DNA of 64,000 nt, from assembly GCF_021532655.1 (NCBI RefSeq), contig NZ_JAKGAS010000011.1, positions 1 through 64,000 on the forward strand. Direction: 5' to 3'. The position numbers and the translations under genes are program-made. This document shows positions 19,408-27,745 of this stretch, piece by piece (the first letter of the stretch is position 1; every line of letters begins with the position of its first letter). The notes under the pieces are model-generated. The model was given only the letters and a program-made list of their open reading frames with translations. It was not told the origin of the DNA and ran no database searches. Source of the stretch: Paraglaciecola algarum (GTDB taxonomy: Bacteria > Pseudomonadota > Gammaproteobacteria > Enterobacterales > Alteromonadaceae).

Positions 19408-19902
19408 ATGTTGATAAATTTAATTGGCTTTCAAATATGCTGGCTTGGTTTAGTCTATTTTGGCAATTTTTTCAGTCCAGTGGCCATATTATTGGTGTGC
19501 ATTCATATTCATAAACAGTTAAATCGCTGGCAGGAATTTAAACTGATTTTAAGCACACTATGCATTGGTATCGTTATAGATGGCTTACTAACTATTAATA
19601 ATGTGTTTATTTTTACTACGTCTGCATTCATCCCATTCTGGTTAATCATGTTGTGGGCATGTTTTGCCGCCACACTAAGTCACAGTCTTAAAATTTTAAA
19701 GCATTCAATACTATTGCAAGCTCTTGTAGGAGCCGTAATTGCTCCATTTAGTTACATTGCTGGACATAAATTGGGAGCTGTAGAGTTTACTTACTCACTT
19801 TTAATTACCTACTTAATTCTTAGTCTTATTTGGGGACCATTATTGGTATTACTGTTTAGACTAGAAAAGTGGTTCACTGAGAACAAACGAAATGTTTTAT
19901 AA
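19408..19902 (+). CDS. DUF2878 integral membrane protein
   Basis: A 164-residue protein made almost entirely of five or six hydrophobic segments (for example YFGNFFSPVAILLV and LVGAVIAPFSYIAG), matching the DUF2878 type of inner-membrane protein. No catalytic function is known to me. It is the first gene of a tight operon with overlapping stop/start codons and has a sigma-E promoter directly upstream. This places it in the envelope/photo-oxidative stress response. Confidence 0.82.
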   Translation: MLINLIGFQICWLGLVYFGNFFSPVAILLVCIHIHKQLNRWQEFKLILSTLCIGIVIDGLLTINNVFIFTTSAFIPFWLIMLWACFAATLSHSLKILKHSILLQALVGAVIAPFSYIAGHKLGAVEFTYSLLITYLILSLIWGPLLVLLFRLEKWFTENKRNVL

Positions 19903-20452
19903 GTTAATCGTCAGTATATTTGTACTTTTTTTTATTCAACCAATAAGTGCAGAACAAGCAAGTGAGGACAAGTCAGCCATAGGTACCACACAGCAAGCAT
20001 CTGAATTGCTAAAACTAAAGGATGTGGGTGAAGCGACCTTTTCAGTTTTGTTCTGGGACATTTATACTAGTAAGCTAAAAACATCCACAGGCAAATACCC
20101 ACTTGAGAATGCCGAAGATAACTTGTTATTCCAAATCCATTATCTACGTGACATTAAAAGTGAAGATCTTATTCTCAGAACCATAGAGCAATGGCAACAT
20201 TTAGGTGTGCCAGAAGACAAATACCAAGCTTACCTCCCCCGTCTCAATACTCTATGGCCAGATATTAAAAAAGGAGATAGTTTAGCTTTACTGATAAATA
20301 ATCACACAAGTGTATTTTATTTCAATGACTCATACCTTGGTGAAATTACTCAGGCTGAATTCGGCCAGCAATTTCTAGATATTTGGTTATCTGAAAAAAC
20401 CAGTCAGCCCAAACTAAGGCTCGAACTACTGAAAGGAAAAAGCAATGAATAA
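19892..20452 (+). CDS. Chalcone isomerase-like periplasmic protein
   Basis: A signal peptide (ending PISA) is followed by a chalcone-isomerase-like domain. The pattern LKDVGEATFSVLFWDIYTSKLKT and a late FNDSYLGEI are typical of bacterial CHI-like proteins, which are not flavonoid enzymes and probably bind fatty acids or other lipids. It overlaps the DUF2878 gene by 11 bp and the DUF3833 gene by 8 bp, so translation is coupled. The role in lipid or envelope stress is inferred from this operon and its sigma-E promoter. Confidence 0.82.
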   Translation: MFYKLIVSIFVLFFIQPISAEQASEDKSAIGTTQQASELLKLKDVGEATFSVLFWDIYTSKLKTSTGKYPLENAEDNLLFQIHYLRDIKSEDLILRTIEQWQHLGVPEDKYQAYLPRLNTLWPDIKKGDSLALLINNHTSVFYFNDSYLGEITQAEFGQQFLDIWLSEKTSQPKLRLELLKGKSNE

Positions 20453-20996
20453 ATGTCTCAAAATGGTTTGTATTATGCTGTTAGTATCTAGCTGCACCAC
20501 AGATATTACTTCCTATCGAGAAAGCCAACCAAAATTTGATATAAAACAATACTTTGATGGCAACATCATTGCTTGGGGAATGGTACAAGATTATTCGGAC
20601 AAAGTGACTCGACGTTTTTGTGTTGAAATAATAGGTACTTGGCAAGGTAATGAAGGCACACTAGCTGAAACATTTTATTTTAATGATGGGGAAATTTCTT
20701 ATCGAAACTGGCAACTTTCAAAACAACTTGATGGCAGTTACCAAGGCACAGCTGAAGATGTGGTCGGCACGGCTATAGGTAAACATCAAGGGTTTGCTTT
20801 TCAGTTAGAGTATGAATTACTTCTCAAATTAGAAGATGACACATATCAAGTTCAGATGGACGATTGGATGTACCTTTTAAACGAATACCAAGTAATGAAT
20901 AAAACATCTATGTCTAAATTCGGTGTTAAAGTCGCAGATATCACGTTATTTTTTGATAAAAACGCCTCTAAAACAAGCTGCAATTCAACCTTATAA
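20445..20996 (+). CDS. DUF3833 lipoprotein
   Basis: A lipoprotein signal ends at the Cys of LLVSSCTT. The mature protein has the DUF3833 pattern: FDGNIIAWGMVQDYSDKVTRRF, GNEGTLAETFYFNDGE and WMYLLNEYQVMNKTSMSKFG. The family has a lipocalin-like look and no assigned function. DUF3833 genes belong to singlet-oxygen (sigma-E/ChrR) regulons in other bacteria, which agrees with the promoter of this operon. It is the last gene before a strong terminator. Confidence 0.82.
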   Translation: MNKCLKMVCIMLLVSSCTTDITSYRESQPKFDIKQYFDGNIIAWGMVQDYSDKVTRRFCVEIIGTWQGNEGTLAETFYFNDGEISYRNWQLSKQLDGSYQGTAEDVVGTAIGKHQGFAFQLEYELLLKLEDDTYQVQMDDWMYLLNEYQVMNKTSMSKFGVKVADITLFFDKNASKTSCNSTL

Positions 20997-21040
20997 CCCA
21001 ATACTCTACCGAGTCAGTCTACACACGTATTTCATCACCG

Positions 21041-21070
21041 AGGGCCATTTAACAATTGGCCCTTTTTTTT
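21041..21070 (+). terminator. Terminator after the DUF3833 gene
   Basis: AGGGCCA pairs with TGGCCCT around a short loop, followed by eight T. It closes the first sigma-E operon. Confidence 0.88.
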
Positions 21071-21175
21071 GTGTCTACATTCATCATGCACGACATAATT
21101 ATCGAACGTATTTTATACGCACTATTTAACATAAAGATCACAAAATAAAATAAATCTTTTTAGGACAAAAATTTA

Positions 21176-21202
21176 TGATCTTTGTTGATTTTTCCAGCGT
21201 AA
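21176..21202 (+). promoter_or_regulatory. ECF11 sigma-E promoter of the fasciclin gene
   Basis: TGATCT (21176-21181), 16 nt, CGTAA (21198-21202), 32 bp ahead of the start codon. A GAAAGGA ribosome site follows before ATG 21235. Confidence 0.85.
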
Positions 21203-21234
21203 GTTGGCTTGTAATCAACTGAAAGGAAAACAAC

Positions 21235-23058
21235 ATGAGATATTTAAAAATAGTAAGTATAACCCTTGTAAGTTTATTCTTTTTACAAGCCTGTAGTGAC
21301 GACGACGTTGAAGTGGTTGAAGAAATGCCTGCACCAACAACCATAGTAGATGTTGCTGTAGCCAATGGTAACTTTACCACTTTAGTCGCAGCCCTTGAAG
21401 CCACAGGGTTGGTTGCAACTCTTTCTGATACTAATGCAAAATTTACAGTATTTGCTCCCACCGATGAAGCCTTCGCCCTGCTTGGCCAAGACACTATCAA
21501 TGCATTGTTAGCAGATACAGACACATTAACAGACATACTCACCTACCACGTAATTGGCAGTGAAGTAGACGCCGCCACAGCAATTGGTTTAGCTGGCACC
21601 ACTGTTGAAGTGGTGAATGGCGACATGATTGGACTGTCACTTGATGGCGACAATTTATTAGTTAACACTTCAACAGTGACTATGACTGACATTCAAACTG
21701 ACAATGGCATTATCCACGTTATTGATGCTGTTTTATTACCCCCTGCTGACGCAGTGACACCTAGTGCTAACATAGTAGAGACGGCTGTAGCCAACGGAAG
21801 TTTCACTACACTTGTAGCTGCCCTTCAGGTAACAGGTTTGGATACGGTATTAGCTGACGAAAATGCGACCTTCACAGTTTTTGCACCCACAGATGACGCT
21901 TTTGCTTTAATTGGTGATGAAACAATTAACACACTTCTAAATAACACAGATATGTTATCAGATATTTTATTGCAACATGTAGTGGTTGATAGTGCAGTAG
22001 ACTCGGTAACAGCTTATAGCTTAAATGGCGCTATGGTCGAAACAGCCTCTATGGCAACCATTCCACTACAAATCAATACAACATCAGATATGTTAACATT
22101 TGGTGGAGCAAACGTTATTATCAAAGACATTCACACCACTAACGGTATTATTCATGTAATCGATGCCGTAATAGTAGCAGATGTAACTATCCCGGCTCCT
22201 CCTATGAGTCTAGTTGACGTAGCCGCAGCAAACGGCAGTTTTACTACCTTAGTATCGGCATTGCAATCTACAGGGCTAGATAGCACTTTGGCTAATTTGA
22301 GCAATGACTACACTGTATTTGCCCCCTCAGATGAAGCTTTTGAAAAACTAGCAGAAGGTACATTGGACAGTTTAACCACTGAACAATTGTCTAATATTTT
22401 GTTGTACCACGTGTTACCAGGAAAAGTGATGGCCGATGCCGCAATTACATTAGCTCAATCTGATGATAATAAAGTTACTACGGCTAATAATGACATGCTG
22501 GCATTATCCTATGTAGACTCTACTCTATTTGTTAATGGTGCAACAGTAAGCACTGCTGATGTAATGGCTGATAATGGCATTATTCATGTTATAGATAATG
22601 TAATCATGCCTCCTGCCATGATGGGCACACCAACTCAAAATATTGTAGAAGTTGCCCTAGCCGATCCTGATAACTTTTCAACCCTAGTAGATGCTCTAAT
22701 CACAGCTGACTTGGTTTCAACCTTGGCTGATGAAGATAAAATGTTTACTGTCTTCGCTCCGACCAACGCTGCTTTTGCCGCGGTAGATCCAGACGCGTTA
22801 AATGCCTTACTTGCCGATGTAGATGCGCTAACCAATACTTTGCTTTCTCATGTAGTAGCAGATGCCTCACTAAGCTCACTTGATGCATATGCGGCTAATG
22901 GCAAAAGCTTAACCACTGCATCTGGTGCCATGGTGGATGTTTCTGTTGATGCACAAACCGGCATGTTAATGATTGGTGGTTCTAATGTAGTGATCAAAGA
23001 TATCTATACCACCAACGGAGTTATTCATGTGATTGATGCCGTAATTTTAGGTGAATAA
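21235..23058 (+). CDS. Four-domain fasciclin (FAS1) lipoprotein
   Basis: A lipoprotein signal ends at the Cys of LQACSDDD. Four FAS1 domains of about 140 residues follow in tandem. Each begins with a variant of NIVxxAxANGxFTTLVxAL, continues with TVFAPTxxAF, and ends in NGIIHVIDAVI. FAS1 domains mediate adhesion or bind small ligands at the cell surface. The gene stands alone between two terminators and has its own sigma-E promoter. A fasciclin protein is a known sigma-E target in Rhodobacter, so a part in oxidative or envelope stress is likely. The repeats are diverged but clearly derive from internal duplication. Confidence 0.93.
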   Translation: MRYLKIVSITLVSLFFLQACSDDDVEVVEEMPAPTTIVDVAVANGNFTTLVAALEATGLVATLSDTNAKFTVFAPTDEAFALLGQDTINALLADTDTLTDILTYHVIGSEVDAATAIGLAGTTVEVVNGDMIGLSLDGDNLLVNTSTVTMTDIQTDNGIIHVIDAVLLPPADAVTPSANIVETAVANGSFTTLVAALQVTGLDTVLADENATFTVFAPTDDAFALIGDETINTLLNNTDMLSDILLQHVVVDSAVDSVTAYSLNGAMVETASMATIPLQINTTSDMLTFGGANVIIKDIHTTNGIIHVIDAVIVADVTIPAPPMSLVDVAAANGSFTTLVSALQSTGLDSTLANLSNDYTVFAPSDEAFEKLAEGTLDSLTTEQLSNILLYHVLPGKVMADAAITLAQSDDNKVTTANNDMLALSYVDSTLFVNGATVSTADVMADNGIIHVIDNVIMPPAMMGTPTQNIVEVALADPDNFSTLVDALITADLVSTLADEDKMFTVFAPTNAAFAAVDPDALNALLADVDALTNTLLSHVVADASLSSLDAYAANGKSLTTASGAMVDVSVDAQTGMLMIGGSNVVIKDIYTTNGVIHVIDAVILGE

Positions 23059-23100
23059 TAATCCCATATAACTTTGAAACTTATATAGATAAGACCCCTT

Positions 23101-23126
23101 GCCCCTAGAAATAGGGGCTTTTTTTT
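23101..23126 (+). terminator. Terminator after the fasciclin gene
   Basis: GCCCCTA pairs with TAGGGGC around GAAA, followed by eight T. The T run directly abuts the longest possible reading frame of the next gene. Confidence 0.9.
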
Positions 23127-23187
23127 GAAAAAAATGAACAAAATACTGACTAAAAACGTACTACAAGTAAACAGTGATAAACAAGAA

Positions 23188-23757
23188 ATGAGAGTCCAAC
23201 ACGTGAACCTACCTATATTCCCGCTGCCAGTATTCCTTTTACCAGAAGGTGTTATTAGATTGAGAATTTTTGAGCCAAAATATTTAAAAATGGTAAAAAT
23301 AGCCTCTCAACAAAATGGGTTTGTAATTTGTTCGGATATTAAAGGTTCCTCAAAAACCAACCCTAACTGGGGTAGCTGGGTTCACATCATTAACTTTGAT
23401 CAAGGACAAGACGGCGTTTTAGAAATAGATGTAAAATGCCAGTCACTGGTTGAGGTTAGAAACATGGAAAAAGACTCTGACAGCTTGCAATTTGGTGAGA
23501 TCACACCTATCTACCATTGGTCTCAAGATGATGTAACTAATAGCACCTCTACTTTATCTAAACCTTTAAAAAAGTTGTTTGAGAATAACACTCTGCTCAA
23601 CGATTTATATTCAGAAAAGCCCACTCATAATACTCATTGGGTGACAGCAAGGTGGCTAGAGTTATTGCCAGTGGACTTGGCCATAAAAACGGCTTTTGTT
23701 GAACAACAAGGGTTTGCACAAGCAACTTCCTTTATCGAGGATATTATTTTCAAATAA
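23188..23757 (+). CDS. LON substrate-binding-domain protein (stand-alone)
   Basis: This is the N-terminal LON-type substrate-binding domain without the ATPase or protease parts, shown by LPIFPLPVFLLPEGVIRLRIFEPKYLKMV and the C-terminal ELLPVDLAIKTAFVEQQ. Stand-alone proteins of this family are about 190 residues. The ATG at 23188 gives that length. The frame opens earlier (TTG 23125, ATG 23134), but those starts fall on the preceding terminator tail. Its promoter is not obvious; it may depend on read-through from the fasciclin gene. The substrate is unknown. Confidence 0.8.
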   Translation: MRVQHVNLPIFPLPVFLLPEGVIRLRIFEPKYLKMVKIASQQNGFVICSDIKGSSKTNPNWGSWVHIINFDQGQDGVLEIDVKCQSLVEVRNMEKDSDSLQFGEITPIYHWSQDDVTNSTSTLSKPLKKLFENNTLLNDLYSEKPTHNTHWVTARWLELLPVDLAIKTAFVEQQGFAQATSFIEDIIFK

Positions 23758-23855
23758 CCCCTTCCTAACTTACTAAAAATTAAACATAAGCGACCCTATT
23801 TGCATGCACTTAATTGCAAAACTGAAATAATTTAATTAAAAGTTTAATAGGTTTG

Positions 23856-23882
23856 TGATCTTTATATTCTTAGTGTGCGTAT
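23856..23882 (+). promoter_or_regulatory. ECF11 sigma-E autoregulatory promoter of rpoE-chrR
   Basis: TGATCT (23856-23861), 16 nt, CGTAT (23878-23882), immediately before the sigma factor gene. Such sigma factors normally activate their own operon, which supports the assignment of the other three sites. Confidence 0.88.
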
Positions 23883-23922
23883 TCATTTTTAACTCCCAAA
23901 ATTGAAACTGGTAGCAAAACTA

Positions 23923-24540
23923 ATGCAAACAAACTTGCTTAGCAAAGTGACAAATGATAAATCTATCCCAATGTCAGATAGCATAGATCATCCCCAACTC
24001 TGTCAATGGCTTAAAGCTGTTGCCGAAACAAGAGACAAGCGCGCCTTTACGCACTTGTTTGCTTTTTTTGCACCTAAAATTCAACGAATATCTCGAAGAA
24101 AGTTTCCAAATGACGCACAAGCTAATGAAGTAGTGCAAGAAACCATGAGCAATGTTTGGAGAAAGGCGCATTTATTCGATGCTGACAAAGGTGCTGCTAC
24201 CACTTGGGTGTATACAGTTATGCGTAATGTCAGTTTTGACATGTTACGTAAAATCAAAGGCAATAAAGAAGACAACTTAAGTGACGATATTTGGCCGATA
24301 GCTGAAAGCCTGCAAGCTGAAGATAGTTCTTTTGAAGACCATTTAGAGAATAAGCAATTACTAAATGTCATCGAAAACTTACCAGAGGCTCAGCAACAAG
24401 TTGTGAAAGGTTTTTACTTAATGGAAATGTCCCAAGAACAATTGGCAACCCATTTGAATTTACCACTTGGCACCATCAAATCTCGATTACGTCTAGCATT
24501 AGCCAAACTCAAAGTGCAGTTAGGAGAAAAACATGATTAA
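23923..24540 (+). CDS. rpoE: ECF-family RNA polymerase sigma factor (ECF11, RpoE/ChrR type)
   Basis: The sigma factor directs RNA polymerase to TGATCT-N16-CGTA promoters. Region 2 is seen in AFTHLFAFFAPKIQRISRR and DKGAATTWVYTVMRNVSFDMLRK. Region 4 is seen in LPEAQQQVVKGFYLMEMSQEQLA and LPLGTIKSRLRLALAKLK. The frame can start at TTG 23902, ATG 23923 or ATG 23971; the last gives 189 residues, close to Rhodobacter RpoE. The promoter at 23856-23882 rules out a start much farther upstream. It overlaps chrR by 8 bp, as is usual for a sigma/anti-sigma pair. Confidence 0.93.
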   Translation: MQTNLLSKVTNDKSIPMSDSIDHPQLCQWLKAVAETRDKRAFTHLFAFFAPKIQRISRRKFPNDAQANEVVQETMSNVWRKAHLFDADKGAATTWVYTVMRNVSFDMLRKIKGNKEDNLSDDIWPIAESLQAEDSSFEDHLENKQLLNVIENLPEAQQQVVKGFYLMEMSQEQLATHLNLPLGTIKSRLRLALAKLKVQLGEKHD

Positions 24541-25246
24541 GCATCACCCTACATTTGAGTTAATTCAGTCATATGTTAACGGTGATTTACCTGCATCACT
24601 TTCAGCAGGTATATCTATTCATGCCGAAATGTGCCCTAAGTGCCAACAACATATTTCTCAATTAACTGAACAAATCGCGGCAGTTAGTTTTGAAGAAGAC
24701 TCATTTGATATAGAATATTTTGAAGAAAGTAGCTTTGAAGAAAATAGCTTTGAACAACTAGCTGAGGCTGGAGATTTCAAGTTAAACATTGATGAAATGG
24801 TGAGTAACATCACTCAGTCAAAAGATATAACACAAGTTGTGTCTTCAACCGAGAAATGTATCAGTTTCAACAATAAAAAATATACACTTCCAAGAGCGCT
24901 TAACAATATGCAACTTGATAAGCCAGTAAATATTGGAAAGCTATCTCGCGCACGTATTCAACTAAGCGAAAACGAGATACATACTAGCTTATTAAAAATT
25001 AACCCAGGAGGCGGTGTACCACAACACACTCATAACGGGTTTGAATTAACCTTATTACTAGATGGTTCTTTCCATGATGAGCAAGGCGAGTACCACAAAG
25101 GTGATTTTATTATGCTAGATGGTTCTCACCAACATAATCCAGTATCAGACCAAGGATGTTTATGTTTTACTGTCGCAAATGGCGCTTTACACTTTACTCA
25201 GGGTATAAACAAATTACTCAATCCAATTGGTAGCTTCATTTATTAA
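24533..25246 (+). CDS. chrR: ChrR-family zinc-binding anti-sigma factor with cupin domain
   Basis: It holds the ECF sigma factor inactive and releases it on singlet oxygen or organic peroxide stress. The N-terminal anti-sigma zinc site is visible as HAEMCPKCQQH (H-x3-C-x2-C). The C-terminal cupin domain shows GGGVPQHTHNGFELTLLLDG and the downstream HQHNPVSDQG. Between them lies an unusual linker rich in Phe and Glu with repeated SFEE units (about residues 51-78). It is translated from within the end of rpoE, ensuring balanced expression. Confidence 0.93.
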   Translation: MIKHHPTFELIQSYVNGDLPASLSAGISIHAEMCPKCQQHISQLTEQIAAVSFEEDSFDIEYFEESSFEENSFEQLAEAGDFKLNIDEMVSNITQSKDITQVVSSTEKCISFNNKKYTLPRALNNMQLDKPVNIGKLSRARIQLSENEIHTSLLKINPGGGVPQHTHNGFELTLLLDGSFHDEQGEYHKGDFIMLDGSHQHNPVSDQGCLCFTVANGALHFTQGINKLLNPIGSFIY

Positions 25247-25309
25247 CGGTTTATTTATTAACGTTTGATTTATTGACTTAATGTGAAATATATTTGAAAA
25301 GGTGAGTTC

Positions 25310-26269
25310 ATGATCCATTCGGTTGACCCAAAAGATCTAAAAATAGGCATTAGTGCCTGTTTATTAGGTGAAAATGTGCGCTTTGATTCAAGCAATAAGC
25401 CGTCCAATTTTTGTATCCATGAGCTAGGTAATCATGTTACTTATCAGTCATTTTGTCCTGAAGTAGCAATTGGTTTACCCATACCAAGACCTACTATTCG
25501 TCAAATTAAAACCAATGACATCATATCTGTAGCAAGGCCCGATGGTTCTGGAGACGTTACCCAAGCACTGGCTGAATATGGTAAAAAAGTCGCTTCACTA
25601 ACCAAACACCTGAGTGGTTATGTATTTTGTGCCAAAAGTCCAACTTGTGGCATGGAAAGAGTGAAAGTGTACAGTGCTAAAGGTAATGCCCTTGAGTCTG
25701 ACGGAATAGGAGTGTTTGCTAAGGAAATCATGTCTGCCAATCCATTATTACCTTGCGAAGAAAATGGTCGCCTAATGGATCCCTTAATTAGAGAAAATTT
25801 TGTAGCTAGAGTATACGCTTACAAGCATTGGCAAAATATTGAAGCTTCAGGCTTGACCCAACACAAACTGACCACCTTCCATAGCCAATACAAATATACC
25901 CTAATGAGCCATGACTTAGTTGCATACAAACAGTTAGGGCAACTATTAGCTAACCCTGATTTACCTTTAGAAGTAAAAGCTCAAACCTATATAGCCGGTT
26001 TAATGGCAGCACTAAAAATTAAAGCTACGCGAAAAAAACACGCGAATACTCTGTCTCACATTCAAGGATATTTTTCTAAGCAATTAAAAAGTAATGAAAA
26101 ACAAGAGCTGTGTGAGCAAATAGAAGCTTACAGAAAAGGGTTAGTACCTTTGGTTGTGCCACTAACTCTGATTAAACATTATTTACTACATTACCCAAAG
26201 GATTACATAGCCAAACAAGCCTACTTATCACCCTACCCTGATGAGTTAAGGCTAAGGTACGCTTATTAA
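25310..26269 (+). CDS. DUF523 and DUF1722 fusion protein
   Basis: The N-terminal half is DUF523 (GISACLLGENVRFD, VTYQSFCPEVAIGLPIPRPTIRQ, and CAKSPTCGMERVKVY, with conserved Cys residues). The C-terminal half is DUF1722 (from about residue 195, HDLVAYKQLGQLLA onward). Similar fusions often neighbour photolyase and light-stress genes in proteobacteria; no enzyme activity is proven. It lies 63 bp after chrR with no terminator between, so it can be read as the third gene of the rpoE-chrR operon. A ribosome site AAGG precedes its ATG. Confidence 0.87.
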   Translation: MIHSVDPKDLKIGISACLLGENVRFDSSNKPSNFCIHELGNHVTYQSFCPEVAIGLPIPRPTIRQIKTNDIISVARPDGSGDVTQALAEYGKKVASLTKHLSGYVFCAKSPTCGMERVKVYSAKGNALESDGIGVFAKEIMSANPLLPCEENGRLMDPLIRENFVARVYAYKHWQNIEASGLTQHKLTTFHSQYKYTLMSHDLVAYKQLGQLLANPDLPLEVKAQTYIAGLMAALKIKATRKKHANTLSHIQGYFSKQLKSNEKQELCEQIEAYRKGLVPLVVPLTLIKHYLLHYPKDYIAKQAYLSPYPDELRLRYAY

Positions 26270-26394
26270 TAGTTACTCTCCATCACTACATTATCAACTT
26301 TTCAATTACATGCATAAGATTATTTAATGACTTGTGTATGTAATACTTTAATAACCTTTAGGGATATAGTTAGTTGATAATAATCATCTAAACT

Positions 26395-26421
26395 TGATCT
26401 TTTCATTTGTACAAAACGTAA
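26395..26421 (+). promoter_or_regulatory. ECF11 sigma-E promoter of the lipid-modification operon
   Basis: TGATCT (26395-26400), 16 nt, CGTAA (26417-26421), about 95 bp ahead of the first start codon. It is the only strong promoter I see before the six-gene operon 26517-31606. Confidence 0.83.
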
Positions 26422-26516
26422 TAACTAGTAAAGGTCTATTCAAGAATAACCGGACCTTAAGTGATTAAATTTTAAAAGTTATTATTAAATTTAGTTTCCC
26501 AACATCACTACAGATA

Positions 26517-27005
26517 ATGGTCTTAAATATGCTTAAAGATGCAGTGGATAAAACACATAACAGCCAACAAGATAGTCAGCATCCTAATTGGCTAAACAAG
26601 TTTGTGAACATATATCAGACCCTGTCAACAACGAACTTGCATCTGTTATCTGATATTTATCACGACAATATAATCTTCATTGATCCCATGCATCAGATAC
26701 AAGGTTTTAATGACCTATCTCAATACTTTGAAAAGCTCTACCAAAACCTATCTACATGCCACTTTCAAATCGACCAGGTTATTTATGATGGTGAACAAGC
26801 TGCTATTTATTGGAACATGTCTTACCAACACCCTAAATTAAATAGAGGAGAGGTGGTCACTGTTTATGGAAATTCACATATTAAAGGTAACCAAGACAAG
26901 GTTATTTTCCATAGAGACTACCTAGATTTAGGTGCTATGTTATACGAACAGCTGCCAGTATTTGGTAAGTTCACTCAATGGATAAAAAATAGAGCGGCCA
27001 AATAA
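26517..27005 (+). CDS. NTF2-like/SnoaL-like small protein
   Basis: A cytoplasmic protein with the NTF2-like cone fold, suggested by the pattern YHDNIIFIDPMHQIQGFNDL, YWNMSYQHP and VIFHRDYLDLGAMLYEQLP. Such proteins serve as small enzymes or ligand-binding subunits. A second ATG at 26529 is possible. Its stop shares one base with the start of the SDR gene (TAATG), so it is the lead gene of the coupled sigma-E operon. Function in the pathway is unknown. Confidence 0.8.
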   Translation: MVLNMLKDAVDKTHNSQQDSQHPNWLNKFVNIYQTLSTTNLHLLSDIYHDNIIFIDPMHQIQGFNDLSQYFEKLYQNLSTCHFQIDQVIYDGEQAAIYWNMSYQHPKLNRGEVVTVYGNSHIKGNQDKVIFHRDYLDLGAMLYEQLPVFGKFTQWIKNRAAK

Positions 27006-27745
27006 TGACAGCCAAAACTATCCTTATCACTGGTGCAACGTCTGGTATCGGCTTAGCCTTATTTGAACTCTACGTCGCTAGAGGAGACAAAGTCATAGCA
27101 TGCGGTAGAAATGCCCAGCAGTTAAATAAAATATCTGAAAAAGCACACCAAGTCTGTCAATTTGATGTCAACCAACCGAATCAAATTCAACAGCAATTGA
27201 ATAACATTGACAAGCTAGATGTAGTTATTTTTAACGCAGGTGATTGCCAATATATAGACGATGTTAAACACTTTGAGGCCACTAAATTTGCCCATATTAT
27301 CTCCACCAACCTCACGTCACTTGGCTGGTTGTTAGAAGCCATATTGCCCAAAGTTAAAACTAACGGACAATTAGTGTTTGTTAGCTCAAGTGCCACCATA
27401 TTGCCCTTTCCTCGAAGTGAGGCCTATGGGGCATCAAAGGCTGGTATGGATTATTTAGCCAATAGTCTACGTTTAGACTTAGCTGCCGAAAATATCGATG
27501 TAACGTTGGTTCATCCTGGGTTTGTTAAAACCCCACTCACTGACAAAAACGACTTTAACATGCCGTTTTTAATCACCAGTGACCAAGCAGCAAAAAAAAT
27601 TCTAAAAGGTGTCAATAAACGCCAAAAGTATTTACATTTCCCTAAGCGTTTAACCCTACTTTTAAAACTATTTTCATTTCTTCCCTCGTCTATTTGGCAA
27701 AAACTGATGACGAATAATAACAAGTCAAAAGGGCTTAACACATGA
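27005..27745 (+). CDS. Short-chain dehydrogenase/reductase of the sigma-E operon
   Basis: NAD(P)-dependent oxidoreductase with the Rossmann motif TGATSGIG near residue 10, the NAG motif, the catalytic Ser in SSSATI, and Y-x3-K in YGASKAG. At 246 residues it has the classical SDR length. It overlaps the flavin oxidoreductase gene by 4 bp (ATGA). An SDR is also part of the sigma-E operon of Rhodobacter. Here it may process a fatty-acid or carbonyl intermediate, which is inference from context. Confidence 0.88.
   Translation: MTAKTILITGATSGIGLALFELYVARGDKVIACGRNAQQLNKISEKAHQVCQFDVNQPNQIQQQLNNIDKLDVVIFNAGDCQYIDDVKHFEATKFAHIISTNLTSLGWLLEAILPKVKTNGQLVFVSSSATILPFPRSEAYGASKAGMDYLANSLRLDLAAENIDVTLVHPGFVKTPLTDKNDFNMPFLITSDQAAKKILKGVNKRQKYLHFPKRLTLLLKLFSFLPSSIWQKLMTNNNKSKGLNT

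Noticed and set aside
21115..21140. A minus-strand AGATCA with ATACG 15 nt away, resembling a fifth sigma-E promoter
   Set aside because: The spacer is 15 rather than 16 nt and it would read leftwards into the end of a plus-strand operon, where no minus-strand gene exists.
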